Shown here: positions 42,238-52,059 of the stretch, one piece after another
Layout: the number at the start of each line of letters is the position of its first letter
How positions within the stretch are numbered: position 1 is the first letter of the stretch
Notes under the pieces: generated by a model
What the model saw: only the letters and a program-made list of their open reading frames with translations
The model's database searches: none
What the model was told of the DNA's origin: nothing
Assembly: GCF_004353985.1 (NCBI RefSeq)
Contig: NZ_SMOA01000001.1
Span: 1-64,000 of the forward strand
Reading direction: 5' to 3'
Length of the DNA stretch: 64,000 bases
DNA from: Paracraurococcus ruber
GTDB lineage: Bacteria; Pseudomonadota; Alphaproteobacteria; Acetobacterales; Acetobacteraceae
Position numbers and translations under genes: made by a program

Positions 42238-43581
42238 ATGGCCAAGCGCCGGATGCATCTGGGCTTCGATTTTTCCTACTCCCACATGGGCGGGCGCTGG
42301 CGGATGCCCGGCGCCTGGCCCGGCCACACCTTCCCGGACGTGGCGATGTTCGAGGAGATGGCCCGCATCGCCGAGCGCGGGCTGCTGGACATCGTCTTCT
42401 CCGGCGACGGCACCGGCGTGCCGGACACCTGGCGCGGGTCCCGCGACGCGGCGGTGGAATGGGGCATGAACTGGCCGCGCCAGGACCTGACGCCCTATGC
42501 CGTCGCCATGGCCCGCGTGACGAAGCATGTCGGCTACGGCCTGACCTTCTCCTCGACCTTCCTGCACCCCTACTACTGCGCGCGGCTGCTGAACTCGCTG
42601 GACCACATCACCGGCGGGCGCATCGCGATGAACCTGGTGGCCTCCACGCGGCTGTCCGACCATGCCAATTACGGCCATGACGAGCTGCCGGACCACAATG
42701 CCCGCTACGACCGGATGGAGGAGTTCACCGATGTCCTCCGCCTGCTCTGGGACAGCGTGGACCCGGACGCGATGCTGTGGGACCGCGCGACCGGCCGCGT
42801 CGGCGACCCGGCGAAGCTGCGGGACGTGCGGCATGCCGGCCGCTTCTTCAAGGTCACCGGCCCGCTGAACACGCCGCCTTCGCCGCAGGGGCGGCCGGTG
42901 CTGATCCAGGCCGGCGGCTCGCCGCGCGGCATCCGCGCCTCCGCCCATGTGGCGGACCATGTCTTCGGCGGCGACATGGATCTCTCGCTGCAAGTGCGGC
43001 AGCGCGCGGCGCTGGACGAGGCGCTGCGGGCGATCGGCCGCGACCCGGAGCAGGTGGGCATCCTCTGGCAGACGCCCATCGTGGTGGCGGAGACCGAGCG
43101 GGAGGCGCTGGCGCGGCGCGACCTGCTGCTCACCTCCATCCCGCCCGAGGCGGTGGGGGCTTATCTCTCCTACAATGCGGGCTACGACTTCTCCACGCTG
43201 CCGGCGCGTTTCACCTTGCAGGAACTGCATGCCGAGATCATCGCCGGCCAGGCCTCCCCCATGGGATTTCTGAAGGAGCTGTCGGTGCGGCTGGGCGAGG
43301 ATGCCGAGCTGACGCGGGAGGAGTTCTTCGAGCACGGCCTGCGGGAGGCGACAGTGTATGACCGCACCCTCGCGGGATCGCCGGCGCAGCTGGCCGACCG
43401 GCTGGAGGAGCTGTTCGAGGCGACGGGCTCCCGCGGCGGCTTCATGCTGGGCCACACGGTCGCCATGCCGCCGGACCTAGTCGGCATTGCCGACCTGCTG
43501 GTGCCGGAGTTGCAGCGCCGCGGCCGGTTCCGCCGGGAGTACCGGTACCACACGCTGAAGGAGAACCTGGCCGATAGTTGA
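42238..43581 (+). CDS. LLM-class flavin-dependent monooxygenase (NtaA/SnaA/DszA type)
   Basis: A 447-residue TIM-barrel flavoprotein of the nitrilotriacetate/dibenzothiophene-sulfone monooxygenase group. Typical blocks are AERGLLDIVFSGDGTG, LLNSLDHITGGRIAMNLVAS, GRPVLIQAGGSPRGI and ATVYDRTLAGSPAQLADRLEE. It uses FMNH2 from a separate reductase, none of which is visible here. GAGGGCAAGC precedes the ATG at 42238. With the SDR and acetamidase genes upstream it may process an amine, amide or sulfonated organic compound; the substrate is unknown. Confidence 0.88.
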   Translation: MAKRRMHLGFDFSYSHMGGRWRMPGAWPGHTFPDVAMFEEMARIAERGLLDIVFSGDGTGVPDTWRGSRDAAVEWGMNWPRQDLTPYAVAMARVTKHVGYGLTFSSTFLHPYYCARLLNSLDHITGGRIAMNLVASTRLSDHANYGHDELPDHNARYDRMEEFTDVLRLLWDSVDPDAMLWDRATGRVGDPAKLRDVRHAGRFFKVTGPLNTPPSPQGRPVLIQAGGSPRGIRASAHVADHVFGGDMDLSLQVRQRAALDEALRAIGRDPEQVGILWQTPIVVAETEREALARRDLLLTSIPPEAVGAYLSYNAGYDFSTLPARFTLQELHAEIIAGQASPMGFLKELSVRLGEDAELTREEFFEHGLREATVYDRTLAGSPAQLADRLEELFEATGSRGGFMLGHTVAMPPDLVGIADLLVPELQRRGRFRREYRYHTLKENLADS

Positions 43582-44125
43582 CGCCACATTGGCGAGAACT
43601 GCATTTCTGACAGCACTCGACGGTTGTGTCCTGGCTTATCGTCCGAGTTTTCGGTCCGCCAGCCCTCCCGCAACCCTCAGTTTCACAACGACACCGGTCC
43701 GGTTCCATGGCAGGATTGCGGCCATGTCATGGACGGCGCCCGCATGGGGCCGCAGCATGCGGGAAGGAGAGGATGATGGCGGCGACCCGGTCTGATCGGA
43801 CCCCGTGGCCTGCCGGCCGGGCCCGCGCCGGACGCTGAGCCATGGCGACCTCCACCGGCCGCAACGGCCGGGAGACCATCACCGGCAGGTCGAAGCGGCC
43901 CGACGCGCTCCGGGGCGATGGCGGCAACGCTTCCATCGAGAGTCGCGTCGTGGCGGCCAGTGAGGCCGGCAACCCCTTCGCCCCCCGCGCCGCGGACGCG
44001 ATGGCCGACGGCGCAACCGAAAGCGACGTTTGTGGCAGGCCGGGCTGGAGCCTTCCGAGCGCCTGCCGCGTCGTGCCGGCAGGCCTGACCAGGTCCAGTG
44101 CAACGACAGCATACGAGGCCGCAGG
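43582..44125. other. long upstream region of the giant surface protein gene
   Basis: These 544 bases contain no gene I can support; the open frames seen are low-complexity shadows. The first part (43577-43640) is less GC-rich, with TTGACG at 43578-43583, and is the likeliest promoter area for the 7.9-kb gene that follows. No -10 element is convincing and no riboswitch or tRNA fold was seen. Confidence 0.45.
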
Positions 44126-47100
44126 ATGAGCGGATCGGTCAACAATGATCCCGACGTGTTCGGTACGCCCGGACCCGACACCATCCTCGGCGGCGCTGCG
44201 ACTCAGATCATCCGGGGTGACGACGGCGACGACCTGATCGACGGGGGTGGCGCCGCCCCGGGCGAGAACGACCAACTCCAGGGCGAGGGCGGCAATGACA
44301 CGCTGCTTGGCGCCGTGGCCGGGAGCACGCTGCTCGACGGTGGGCCAGGCGACGACCGTCTCCTGTCCGCCACGCCCGATCTCGACACCCTGGTGGGCGG
44401 GGAGGGCAACGACACCATCATCGGCAGCGGCGTCGGCTTCGCATACATCGCCGGCGACGATTACGCCGACCTGTTCAGCGTGAATGGCGGCAACGACCCC
44501 GGCGGCAGTGACCTGCTGATCGGGCTCGACGGCGGGCGGTTCATCGCCGGCGGCGGCGGCAACGACACGATCTTTGCCGGCGGCAGCCTGCCCGCCGGCC
44601 CCGATTCCGTGCTCGGCGGCGATGGCGACGACATGCTCGTGCTGCGCGGCCGCCCGCAGGACTACCTGTTCACCCAGGACGCCTCGACCCTCTTCAACGG
44701 CGGCATCGGCTTCCTGAGCATCGCCGCCAATGGTGGCCTGGCAACCGAGAACCTGCTGTTCCGCAGCGTGGAAAAGCTTGCCTTCGGGCTCGACGCCGTG
44801 GCGCTGGAGAGCGGCGAAGCACCGATTGCGCTGGTGGACATCAGCCTGCTGTTCGGCGCGGACCGCCCGCCCATCGCGGTCGCCGATACGGTCGTCGCGC
44901 CGCGTGACGCGACGACCATCGTCGTCAGCCTTGCCGACCTCTTCGCCAATGACGTTGTGCTGGACGGCAATGCCTTCCTGCTGGGGTTCGTGACGACCAC
45001 GAATCCGCCGATCGTCAGCGTTGCCATCAATAATTTCCCGGGAAGCTTCGATCCGGCGCTGTATCCGGACGGCGTTCTGGAGTTCACGCTCAGCGCGCCG
45101 CTGACCAGCGCCATCACCTTCCAGTACGCCCATCTCAACGACCCGGGCGCAACTCCTGGGAATACCGCCACCGTCACCGTGCAGCCTGCCGCCCCGGGCA
45201 GCGTGGCGAATGACCGGGTGCGCGGCAATGTCGGCGGGGAGATCGTCATCCCCTTCGCTGTGCTGCTGGCCAACGACAGCGGCGTCACCATCACCGAAGG
45301 GAGCTATTTGCCACCGTCGGATGGCAGCTATGTCGTCGCCATCGACCGCAGCTTCGAGCTGTTCCGGCTCTTCCATTACGGCACGGCGCCGCAGACCGCC
45401 GAGTTCACCTATACGGCGCGGGATGCCGGCGGATCCGCCTACATCGCCACCGTCACCGTCGATATCGACAACCGCCTGCCCATCGCTACCGACCAGACTC
45501 TCTATGTGCTGCCCGGCGTTGCCAACAGCTTCGAGTGGGGCGACATCGTGCGCATCCCGGCGAATGCCGACCCGGATGGCGATGCGCTGACGCTTGCGTT
45601 CTACAACGGCAGCGGCAGCAGCCCGTTCGGCACGCTGACCGGTTTCGGCGATGCCGACCTTGGCGGCATCACCTTCACGCCGCTTGCCGACTATGCCGGC
45701 GGCTTCTCCATCCAGTATGCGATCACCGACCTCGCCGACCTCGGTGGCGCGCTGCCGCAGGGACCCTATGTCACCGCGACGCTGACCTTCGCGGTAGGAG
45801 GACCGCTCGTCGCCCGGGATGACGGGCCGGTGGTCGCCACCATCGCCCGCGCCGGCTTCCTGACCGGCAACCGCGTGCTGGCGAACGACACCGGCTCCGA
45901 CCTCAGCATCATCGGCCTGCTCGACGACCGCGGCACCGCCGACCCGGGCGACGACCAGGTGGTGTCCCGGCTCACCACGGCCGCGGGCACGCTTGTGGTC
46001 CTGCGGGCCGTGACCCCTGGCGAGCTTGGCACAGCCGATGGCTCGACCGCGGTCTTCGACCTGAACCCCTTCGGCACGCTGCTCGGCCAGCAGACCGCCT
46101 ATGCCGGGCCGGACCGCTTCACCTATGTCGTGCAGGACAGCCTCGGCCGGCAGGCACGGGCGAGCGTCAGCCTGGACTTCGCCAACCGCCTGCCGGTCGC
46201 GGTCAACGACAGCCTGACGGTGGCCGCCGGCAGCACGCTGCGGTTCGCGCGCAACGATCTCCTCGCCAATGACAGCGACCCCGATCCCGGCCAGGTGCTG
46301 CGCGTCGCCGGCTACGCCGTCCAGAACCAGGCTGGCGAGGGCAGGCTCGACGTCGATCCCAACGACCCGAATTTCCTGGTCTACACGCCGCGCAGCCCGT
46401 CCTGGACGGGCAGCGAGAGCTTCCGCTACTTCATCACCGACGACAGCGATCCGGCCGGCACGCTGAGTGGCGCCGCCAACGCGCTGATCACCTTCACCGT
46501 CGGCGCGCCGCCGCCGGTCTTCCAGATCACCGCGGTGAGCCCCGAGCGCGTCGCGGAAGGCACCGCGCCCGGGTCTGCCAACAGCTTCAGCGTCAGCGTC
46601 GCGCGGGTGAGCGGCGATCTTGGCGCGGCCCGTGTCTTCATCGAGATCCAGGGCGCCGGCGCCGCGCCGGTCGGCCTCGACGACTTGGTCGATGGCCTGG
46701 GCAACGGCTACCTGCTCGACTTCGCCCCCGGCCAGATGACCGCGACGCTGAGCGTGCCGATCACGCTGGACAGCATGCTTGAGCCGGACGAAACCGTGCG
46801 GGTCACGCTTTCCCTCAGCACCTATGGCGGGGTGGATACGACGCCCTTTTTCGTCACCATCCTCGATGACGACCTGCCACCGCCGATCTTCCAGATCACC
46901 GCGGTGAGTCCCGAGCGCGTCGCGGAAGGCACCGCGCCCGGGTCTGCCAACAGCTTCAGCATCAATCTGGTGCGGGTGAGCGGCGATCTCGGACCGGCCC
47001 GGGTCTTCGTCGAGATCCAGGGCGGCGGCGCCGTGCCGGTCGGCCTCGACGACCTGTTGAACGGTTTGGGCAATGGCTACGCGGTCGACTTCGCCGCCGG

Positions 47101-50100
47101 CCAGACGACCGCGACGCTGAGCGTGCCGATCACGCCGGACAGCACGAATGAGCCGGACGAGACCGTGCGGGTCGCGCTGTCGTCCAGCACCTTCGGCGGG
47201 GTGGATCCGACGCCCTTCTTCGTGACCATCCTCGACGACGACCTGCCGCCGCCTGTCTTCCAGATCACCGCGGTGAGCCCCGAGCGCGTCGCGGAAGGCA
47301 CCGCGCCCGGGTCTGCCAACAGCTTCAGCGTCAGCGTGGCGCGGGTCAGCGGCGATCTCGGCGTGGCCCGTGTCTTCATCGAGATCCAGGGCGCCGGCGC
47401 CGCGCCGGTCGGCCTCGACGACCTGGTCAATGGCCTGGGCAATGGCTACGCGGTCGATTTCGCCGCCGGCCAGACGACCGCGACGCTGAGCATGCCGATC
47501 ACGCCGGACAGCACGAATGAGCCGGACGAATCGGTGCGGGTCGCGCTGTCGTTCAGCACCTTCGGCGCGGTGGATACGACGCCCTTCTCCGTCACCATCC
47601 TCAACGACGACGTGGCGAACCTCCCGCCCGTGGCGCTTGCCGACAGCTACACCACGCGGCCGGGCCGGGCACTGACCATCGACGCGCCGGGCCTGCTCGC
47701 CAATGACAGCGACCCGAACGGCGATGCGCTGATCGTCGGCGGCTTCCTCCCGCCCGCGAACGGGCAGCTCGATATCGTCACGAGCGGCAGCTTCATCTAC
47801 ACGCCCAATGCCGGCTTCGTCGGCCGGGACAGCTTCACCTACCGTGCCTTCGACGGCACGGTGTTCGGCAACTTCACCACCGTCACCATCGATGTGGTCA
47901 ACGCTGCCCCCGTGGCGGTCGCCGACAGCTACACCGTGCAGGAAGGCCGGTTGCTGACGGTGGCGGCCCCCGGGCTGCTGGCCAATGACAGCGACCCGGA
48001 TGGCGACACGCTTGCGGTGACCGGTTTCTTCGAGCCGGCGAACGGCACCGTCAGCTTGGTGACGAACGGTGGGCTTACCTATACGCCGAACCCCGACTTC
48101 GCCGGGACCGGCAGCTTCGCCTACGTCCTGTCGGATGGGACCATGACCACCAACGGCACGGTGACGATCACCGTGGTGGAGGGCACCCCGGTCGGCGTGG
48201 CGGACCGCTACAGCGTCCGCGCGGGCCAGGTGCTGACGATCGCCGCACCTGGCGTGCTGGCCAATGACAGCGACCCGAACGGTGACGCGCTCACCGTGAT
48301 CGCCGTGTCCGCAGCGGCGAACGGCGCCACCAATCTGGTGACGAATGGCAAGCTGACCTACACGCCCGATCCTGGCTTCGTCGGGCAGGACAGCTTCGGC
48401 TACATCATCAGCGACGGCGTGCTGCGGTCGGGGCTCATCTCCATCACCATCGACGTGACCAATGCGCCGCCGGTGGCCGTCGCCGACAGCTTCACCGTGC
48501 AGGAGGGCCGGACGCTGACGGTGGCGGCGCCTGGTCTGCTGGCCAACGACAGCGACCCGGACGGCGACGCGCTCTTGGTGACCAGCTTCTTCCAGCCGAC
48601 GAACGGCACCATGCGGGTAGTGACGGACGGCACCCTCACCTACACGCCGAACCCTGGCTTCGTGGGGACGGACAGCTTCGTCTACAGGGTCTCGGACGGA
48701 ATCGCGACCGACATCGCCATGGTGACCATCACCGTGCTCGAGGGCAACCCCGTCGGCGGGGCGGACCGCTACAGCGTCCATGCGGGCCAAGTGCTGACGG
48801 TCCCGGCTCCCGGCCTGCTGGCCAACGACAGCGACCCGAACGGGGACCCGATCTTCGTGATCGGGGTCTACCTGCCGGCGAACGGTACGATCGACCCCAG
48901 GCTGAACGGTTTCCTCAGCTACACGCCGAACCCGGGCTTCGTCGGCCAGGACAGCTTCACCTACAGCCTCAGCGATGGCGTGCTGGGAAGCGATCTCGTC
49001 ACCGTCACCATCGACGTGACCAATGCGCCGCCCGTGGCGGGCGCCGACAGCTACACCGTGGTGGCGGGTCGGACGCTGACGGTGGCGGCCCCGGGGCTGC
49101 TGGCCAATGACAGCGACCCGGATGGCGATACGCTCCAGGTGGTCGCCTTCTTCGAAGCGGCGAACGGTAGGGTCGACCCGGTGACGGACGGCACCTTCAC
49201 CTACACGCCGAACCCTGGCTTCGTCGGGACGGACAGCTTCATCTACAGGCTCTCGGACGGATTCGTCACGACCGACGGGTCGGTGACCATCGCCGTGGTC
49301 CCGGACACCTCCGCCGACCTGTCGGTCAGCCTCGTCATCAACGCCGCCGAGCTCCCGGCCGGCGACACCACCGATCTCGTGGTCCGCGTCGACAATGCCG
49401 GCCCCGCCAGCAGCGGCGGTACGGTCCAGCTCACGCCAGGCCTTGGGGTAAGCTTCCTCGGCGGCGGCGAAGGCTTCGATCCGGCGACCGGGATCTGGAC
49501 ATTCGGCCCGATCGCGGCCGGCGGCTTCGCCGAATTCGCCATCGAGACCCTCTTCGCCACCGCCGGCACGCCGGACATCGTGGCCGAGCTGGTCACCGCC
49601 TCCGCCCCCGACCCCGACAGCACGCCTGGCAACGGCATCGGCAACGGCGAGGACGACGTGGCGGGCGCCAGCATCGCGGTCACGGTCCCGCCCGCGAGCG
49701 TGGCCCTGCAGACGGCGGATGTCGGCAGCGTGTCGGAGGGCAATGCACCGGCGTCCGGCGCCCTGGCCTTCACCATCCTGCGCAGCGGCAATCTCGACAT
49801 CGTCTCGACGGTCGCCTTCACCCTCGGCGCGGGCCCGGGCCAGAGCGTCACCGCGGACGATATCGGGACCGTGGCCGTCGGTGGCACCGGGCTCGGCAGT
49901 GGCCTCGGCACCTATGCCGTGACCTTCGCGCCCGGCGAGGCGAGCCGCACCATCAGCGTCTTCAGCACCGGCGACCGCAATCCGGAGGACGATGAATCCA
50001 TCCGGCTGACGCTGACCGGCGCCACCGGCGCGACGCTGTCCACCACCGGCCCGCTGAGCGCGACCGGCACCATCGCCAACGACGACGTCTATCCGACGGT

Positions 50101-52033
50101 CGGCTTCACCGCGCGCAGCGTCGGCGTGGTGCCGGAGGGCGACGACCCCGCCGACGGCGGCGTGCTGACCTTCACGCTCGCCCGCACCGGCGACCTCGAC
50201 GTCCGCTCGGTGCTGACGCTCGGCGTCTTCCTCGACGTGGACAGCACGAATGACGACCTGTCGCGCATCGCCTGGGGCGGCAACGGCCTCGGCAGCACGA
50301 CCGGCACCTACGAGATCGTGTTCGAGCCGGGCCAGGCCACGGGCGTCCTGACCGTCGCGGCGCGTGGCGACCGCCTGCCCGAGCCGACCACCGTCGTCGT
50401 GCTCGAGCTCTCGCCGGTTGCCGACGTCACGACCAACCCCGCGACCGACACCGCTGCCGGCGGCTTCGAGGACGACGATGTCTATCCGGTGATCGGCTGG
50501 GCCGCGACCGATGCTGGCGCGGTGCTGGAAGGCGACGGGCCGGGCCCCGGCGGGCTGCTCGCGTTCACGCTGACCCGGACCGGCGATCTCTCCTACGCCT
50601 CGGGCGTGACCTTCTCGGTCGGGGCCGGCGCCGGCGGCACCACCAGCGACGACATCGCCCTGGTGGCCCTGGGCGGCACCGGCCTCGGCAGCGGCTTCGG
50701 GACCTACACCGCCGGCTTCGCCCCGGGCCAGGCGAGCCTGACCATCGTCCTGGGGGCCGCGACCGACCGCGTGCCGGAGCAGGCGGAGGGCGTGGCGCTG
50801 ACCCTGCTCTCGGCCACCGAGGGCACGCTGGTCCAGATGGCGGCGCGAACCGCCATCGGCCGCATCCTGAACGACGACCCCGTCACCGGCACGCCGGGGC
50901 CCGACAGCCTGGCGGGCCGCCCCGGGGCTGACACGCTGCTCGGCCTCAGCAGCAACGACACGCTGGCGGGCGGCGGCGGGGCGGATTCGCTCGATGGCGG
51001 CGCCGGCCGCGACATCGCCGTCTTCGGCATCGGCGCGGATGCCGCCACCTGGCAGGCGGACTTGGTGGCCGGCACCTGGACGGTCACCAGCGCCCTCGGC
51101 GTCACGACGCTGCGGGATGTCGAGGTGCTGCAATTCTCCGACCGCAGCGTGCGCCTGCCGGGCGCGGTCACCCCGCAGGACCTCGACGGCAACGGCGCGG
51201 CCGACATCCTCTGGCAGGCGGCGGGTGCGCCGCTGGTGCTGTGGTCCATGCAGGGCCTGGCCGCGACCGTCGCGGCGATCGGATTCGTCGGTCCGGAATG
51301 GTCCGCATCGGGCACCGGCGACCTGGATGCTGACGGCAAGGCGGACCTGCTCTGGCGCGCGCGGGATGGCAGCCTGGTCGGCTGGCGGATGGACGGGCCG
51401 GCGGTGACGAACGGCGCGCTGATCGGGCAGGTGGACCCGTCCTGGCAGGTCGCCGCCCTGGCCGACACGGATGGCGACGGCAAGGCAGACATCCTCTGGC
51501 GCAATGCCGATGGCAGCGTCGTGCTGTCCCGCATGGACGGCCTCGTGGTGCAGTCCTTCGCCAGCCTCGGCAATCCCGGCCTGGACTGGCAGGTGGCGGC
51601 GGCAGCGGACCTCGATGGCGACGGGCGGGCGGATATCCTGTGGCGCGCGGCCGACGGAACGGTCGTGCTGTGGCGTATGGATGGCGCCACGGTGCTCGGC
51701 GGCGGGGCGATCGGCACGGTGGAGACCAGCCAGCAGGTCGCCGGCACGGGCGACCTGGACGGCGACGGCCGCGCCGACATCCTATGGCGCAACGGCAACG
51801 GCACCGTCGTGGGCTGGCTGATGGACGGGACGACGGTGCGGCAGGCGGCCATCATTGCCGCGCCGGGTCCGGACTGGGACATCGCCGCCATCGGCGACTA
51901 CGATGGCGACGGACGGTCAGACCTGCTCTTCCGCGGGCTGGACGGGTCGGCGGTGATCACGCTGATGAACGGGCTGACACCGGTCGGCGGCGGCGCATTG
52001 CCCAACCCGGGTACGGATTGGGTCGTCCTCTAG
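44126..52033 (+). CDS. giant RTX/Ig-like/Calx-beta/FG-GAP repeat protein (probable adhesin)
   Basis: A 2635-residue acidic repeat protein, probably secreted by a type I system and surface-associated. Order: RTX calcium-binding nonapeptides (about 1-215), cadherin/Ig-like domains (about 245-795), three near-identical Calx-beta domains (about 797-1164), six Ig-like domains with LLANDSDPxGD cores (about 1166-1727), a DUF11-like domain (about 1728-1855), three further Calx-beta domains (about 1855-2255), a second RTX block (GADTLLGLSSNDTLAGGGGA) and six FG-GAP repeats (about 2350-2635). There is no classical signal peptide, cysteine is very rare, and no exporter is adjacent. GAGGCCGCAGG precedes the ATG. 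Calcium binding is strongly implied; the adhesive role is inferred from architecture. Confidence 0.85.
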   Translation: MSGSVNNDPDVFGTPGPDTILGGAATQIIRGDDGDDLIDGGGAAPGENDQLQGEGGNDTLLGAVAGSTLLDGGPGDDRLLSATPDLDTLVGGEGNDTIIGSGVGFAYIAGDDYADLFSVNGGNDPGGSDLLIGLDGGRFIAGGGGNDTIFAGGSLPAGPDSVLGGDGDDMLVLRGRPQDYLFTQDASTLFNGGIGFLSIAANGGLATENLLFRSVEKLAFGLDAVALESGEAPIALVDISLLFGADRPPIAVADTVVAPRDATTIVVSLADLFANDVVLDGNAFLLGFVTTTNPPIVSVAINNFPGSFDPALYPDGVLEFTLSAPLTSAITFQYAHLNDPGATPGNTATVTVQPAAPGSVANDRVRGNVGGEIVIPFAVLLANDSGVTITEGSYLPPSDGSYVVAIDRSFELFRLFHYGTAPQTAEFTYTARDAGGSAYIATVTVDIDNRLPIATDQTLYVLPGVANSFEWGDIVRIPANADPDGDALTLAFYNGSGSSPFGTLTGFGDADLGGITFTPLADYAGGFSIQYAITDLADLGGALPQGPYVTATLTFAVGGPLVARDDGPVVATIARAGFLTGNRVLANDTGSDLSIIGLLDDRGTADPGDDQVVSRLTTAAGTLVVLRAVTPGELGTADGSTAVFDLNPFGTLLGQQTAYAGPDRFTYVVQDSLGRQARASVSLDFANRLPVAVNDSLTVAAGSTLRFARNDLLANDSDPDPGQVLRVAGYAVQNQAGEGRLDVDPNDPNFLVYTPRSPSWTGSESFRYFITDDSDPAGTLSGAANALITFTVGAPPPVFQITAVSPERVAEGTAPGSANSFSVSVARVSGDLGAARVFIEIQGAGAAPVGLDDLVDGLGNGYLLDFAPGQMTATLSVPITLDSMLEPDETVRVTLSLSTYGGVDTTPFFVTILDDDLPPPIFQITAVSPERVAEGTAPGSANSFSINLVRVSGDLGPARVFVEIQGGGAVPVGLDDLLNGLGNGYAVDFAAGQTTATLSVPITPDSTNEPDETVRVALSSSTFGGVDPTPFFVTILDDDLPPPVFQITAVSPERVAEGTAPGSANSFSVSVARVSGDLGVARVFIEIQGAGAAPVGLDDLVNGLGNGYAVDFAAGQTTATLSMPITPDSTNEPDESVRVALSFSTFGAVDTTPFSVTILNDDVANLPPVALADSYTTRPGRALTIDAPGLLANDSDPNGDALIVGGFLPPANGQLDIVTSGSFIYTPNAGFVGRDSFTYRAFDGTVFGNFTTVTIDVVNAAPVAVADSYTVQEGRLLTVAAPGLLANDSDPDGDTLAVTGFFEPANGTVSLVTNGGLTYTPNPDFAGTGSFAYVLSDGTMTTNGTVTITVVEGTPVGVADRYSVRAGQVLTIAAPGVLANDSDPNGDALTVIAVSAAANGATNLVTNGKLTYTPDPGFVGQDSFGYIISDGVLRSGLISITIDVTNAPPVAVADSFTVQEGRTLTVAAPGLLANDSDPDGDALLVTSFFQPTNGTMRVVTDGTLTYTPNPGFVGTDSFVYRVSDGIATDIAMVTITVLEGNPVGGADRYSVHAGQVLTVPAPGLLANDSDPNGDPIFVIGVYLPANGTIDPRLNGFLSYTPNPGFVGQDSFTYSLSDGVLGSDLVTVTIDVTNAPPVAGADSYTVVAGRTLTVAAPGLLANDSDPDGDTLQVVAFFEAANGRVDPVTDGTFTYTPNPGFVGTDSFIYRLSDGFVTTDGSVTIAVVPDTSADLSVSLVINAAELPAGDTTDLVVRVDNAGPASSGGTVQLTPGLGVSFLGGGEGFDPATGIWTFGPIAAGGFAEFAIETLFATAGTPDIVAELVTASAPDPDSTPGNGIGNGEDDVAGASIAVTVPPASVALQTADVGSVSEGNAPASGALAFTILRSGNLDIVSTVAFTLGAGPGQSVTADDIGTVAVGGTGLGSGLGTYAVTFAPGEASRTISVFSTGDRNPEDDESIRLTLTGATGATLSTTGPLSATGTIANDDVYPTVGFTARSVGVVPEGDDPADGGVLTFTLARTGDLDVRSVLTLGVFLDVDSTNDDLSRIAWGGNGLGSTTGTYEIVFEPGQATGVLTVAARGDRLPEPTTVVVLELSPVADVTTNPATDTAAGGFEDDDVYPVIGWAATDAGAVLEGDGPGPGGLLAFTLTRTGDLSYASGVTFSVGAGAGGTTSDDIALVALGGTGLGSGFGTYTAGFAPGQASLTIVLGAATDRVPEQAEGVALTLLSATEGTLVQMAARTAIGRILNDDPVTGTPGPDSLAGRPGADTLLGLSSNDTLAGGGGADSLDGGAGRDIAVFGIGADAATWQADLVAGTWTVTSALGVTTLRDVEVLQFSDRSVRLPGAVTPQDLDGNGAADILWQAAGAPLVLWSMQGLAATVAAIGFVGPEWSASGTGDLDADGKADLLWRARDGSLVGWRMDGPAVTNGALIGQVDPSWQVAALADTDGDGKADILWRNADGSVVLSRMDGLVVQSFASLGNPGLDWQVAAAADLDGDGRADILWRAADGTVVLWRMDGATVLGGGAIGTVETSQQVAGTGDLDGDGRADILWRNGNGTVVGWLMDGTTVRQAAIIAAPGPDWDIAAIGDYDGDGRSDLLFRGLDGSAVITLMNGLTPVGGGALPNPGTDWVVL
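46514..47617 (+). repeat. three tandem 369-bp Calx-beta repeats
   Basis: The sequence starting TTCCAGATCACCGCGGTGAG recurs at 46520, 46889 and 47258, exactly 369 bases (123 codons) apart. The copies are nearly identical at DNA level over most of their length, which suggests recent duplication or ongoing gene conversion inside the giant gene. Confidence 0.9.
47621..49305 (+). repeat. six Ig-like repeats arranged as three two-domain units
   Basis: The AATGACAGCGACCC-type core recurs at 47702, 47984, 48263, 48545, 48824 and 49106, with spacings 282, 279, 282, 279, 282. Odd copies encode DPNGD and even copies DPDGD. The real repeat unit is therefore a 561-bp (187-codon) pair present three times. 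Confidence 0.88.
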
Positions 52034-52059
52034 GCCCGCGGCCCGGCGCCGCGGCGTGG

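Noticed and set aside
46514-49305. Regularly spaced repeats resembling a CRISPR-like array
   Set aside because: The periods (369, 282 and 279 bp) are multiples of three and encode Calx-beta and Ig-like domains, so they are coding repeats.
43727-51133. A 2468-codon open frame antisense to the giant repeat protein gene
   Set aside because: It is a composition artefact: very GC-rich codons and tandem repeats on the sense strand leave the antisense frame free of stops. The translation is Arg/Gly/Asp/Val-rich without family similarity, while the sense strand has clear domains.
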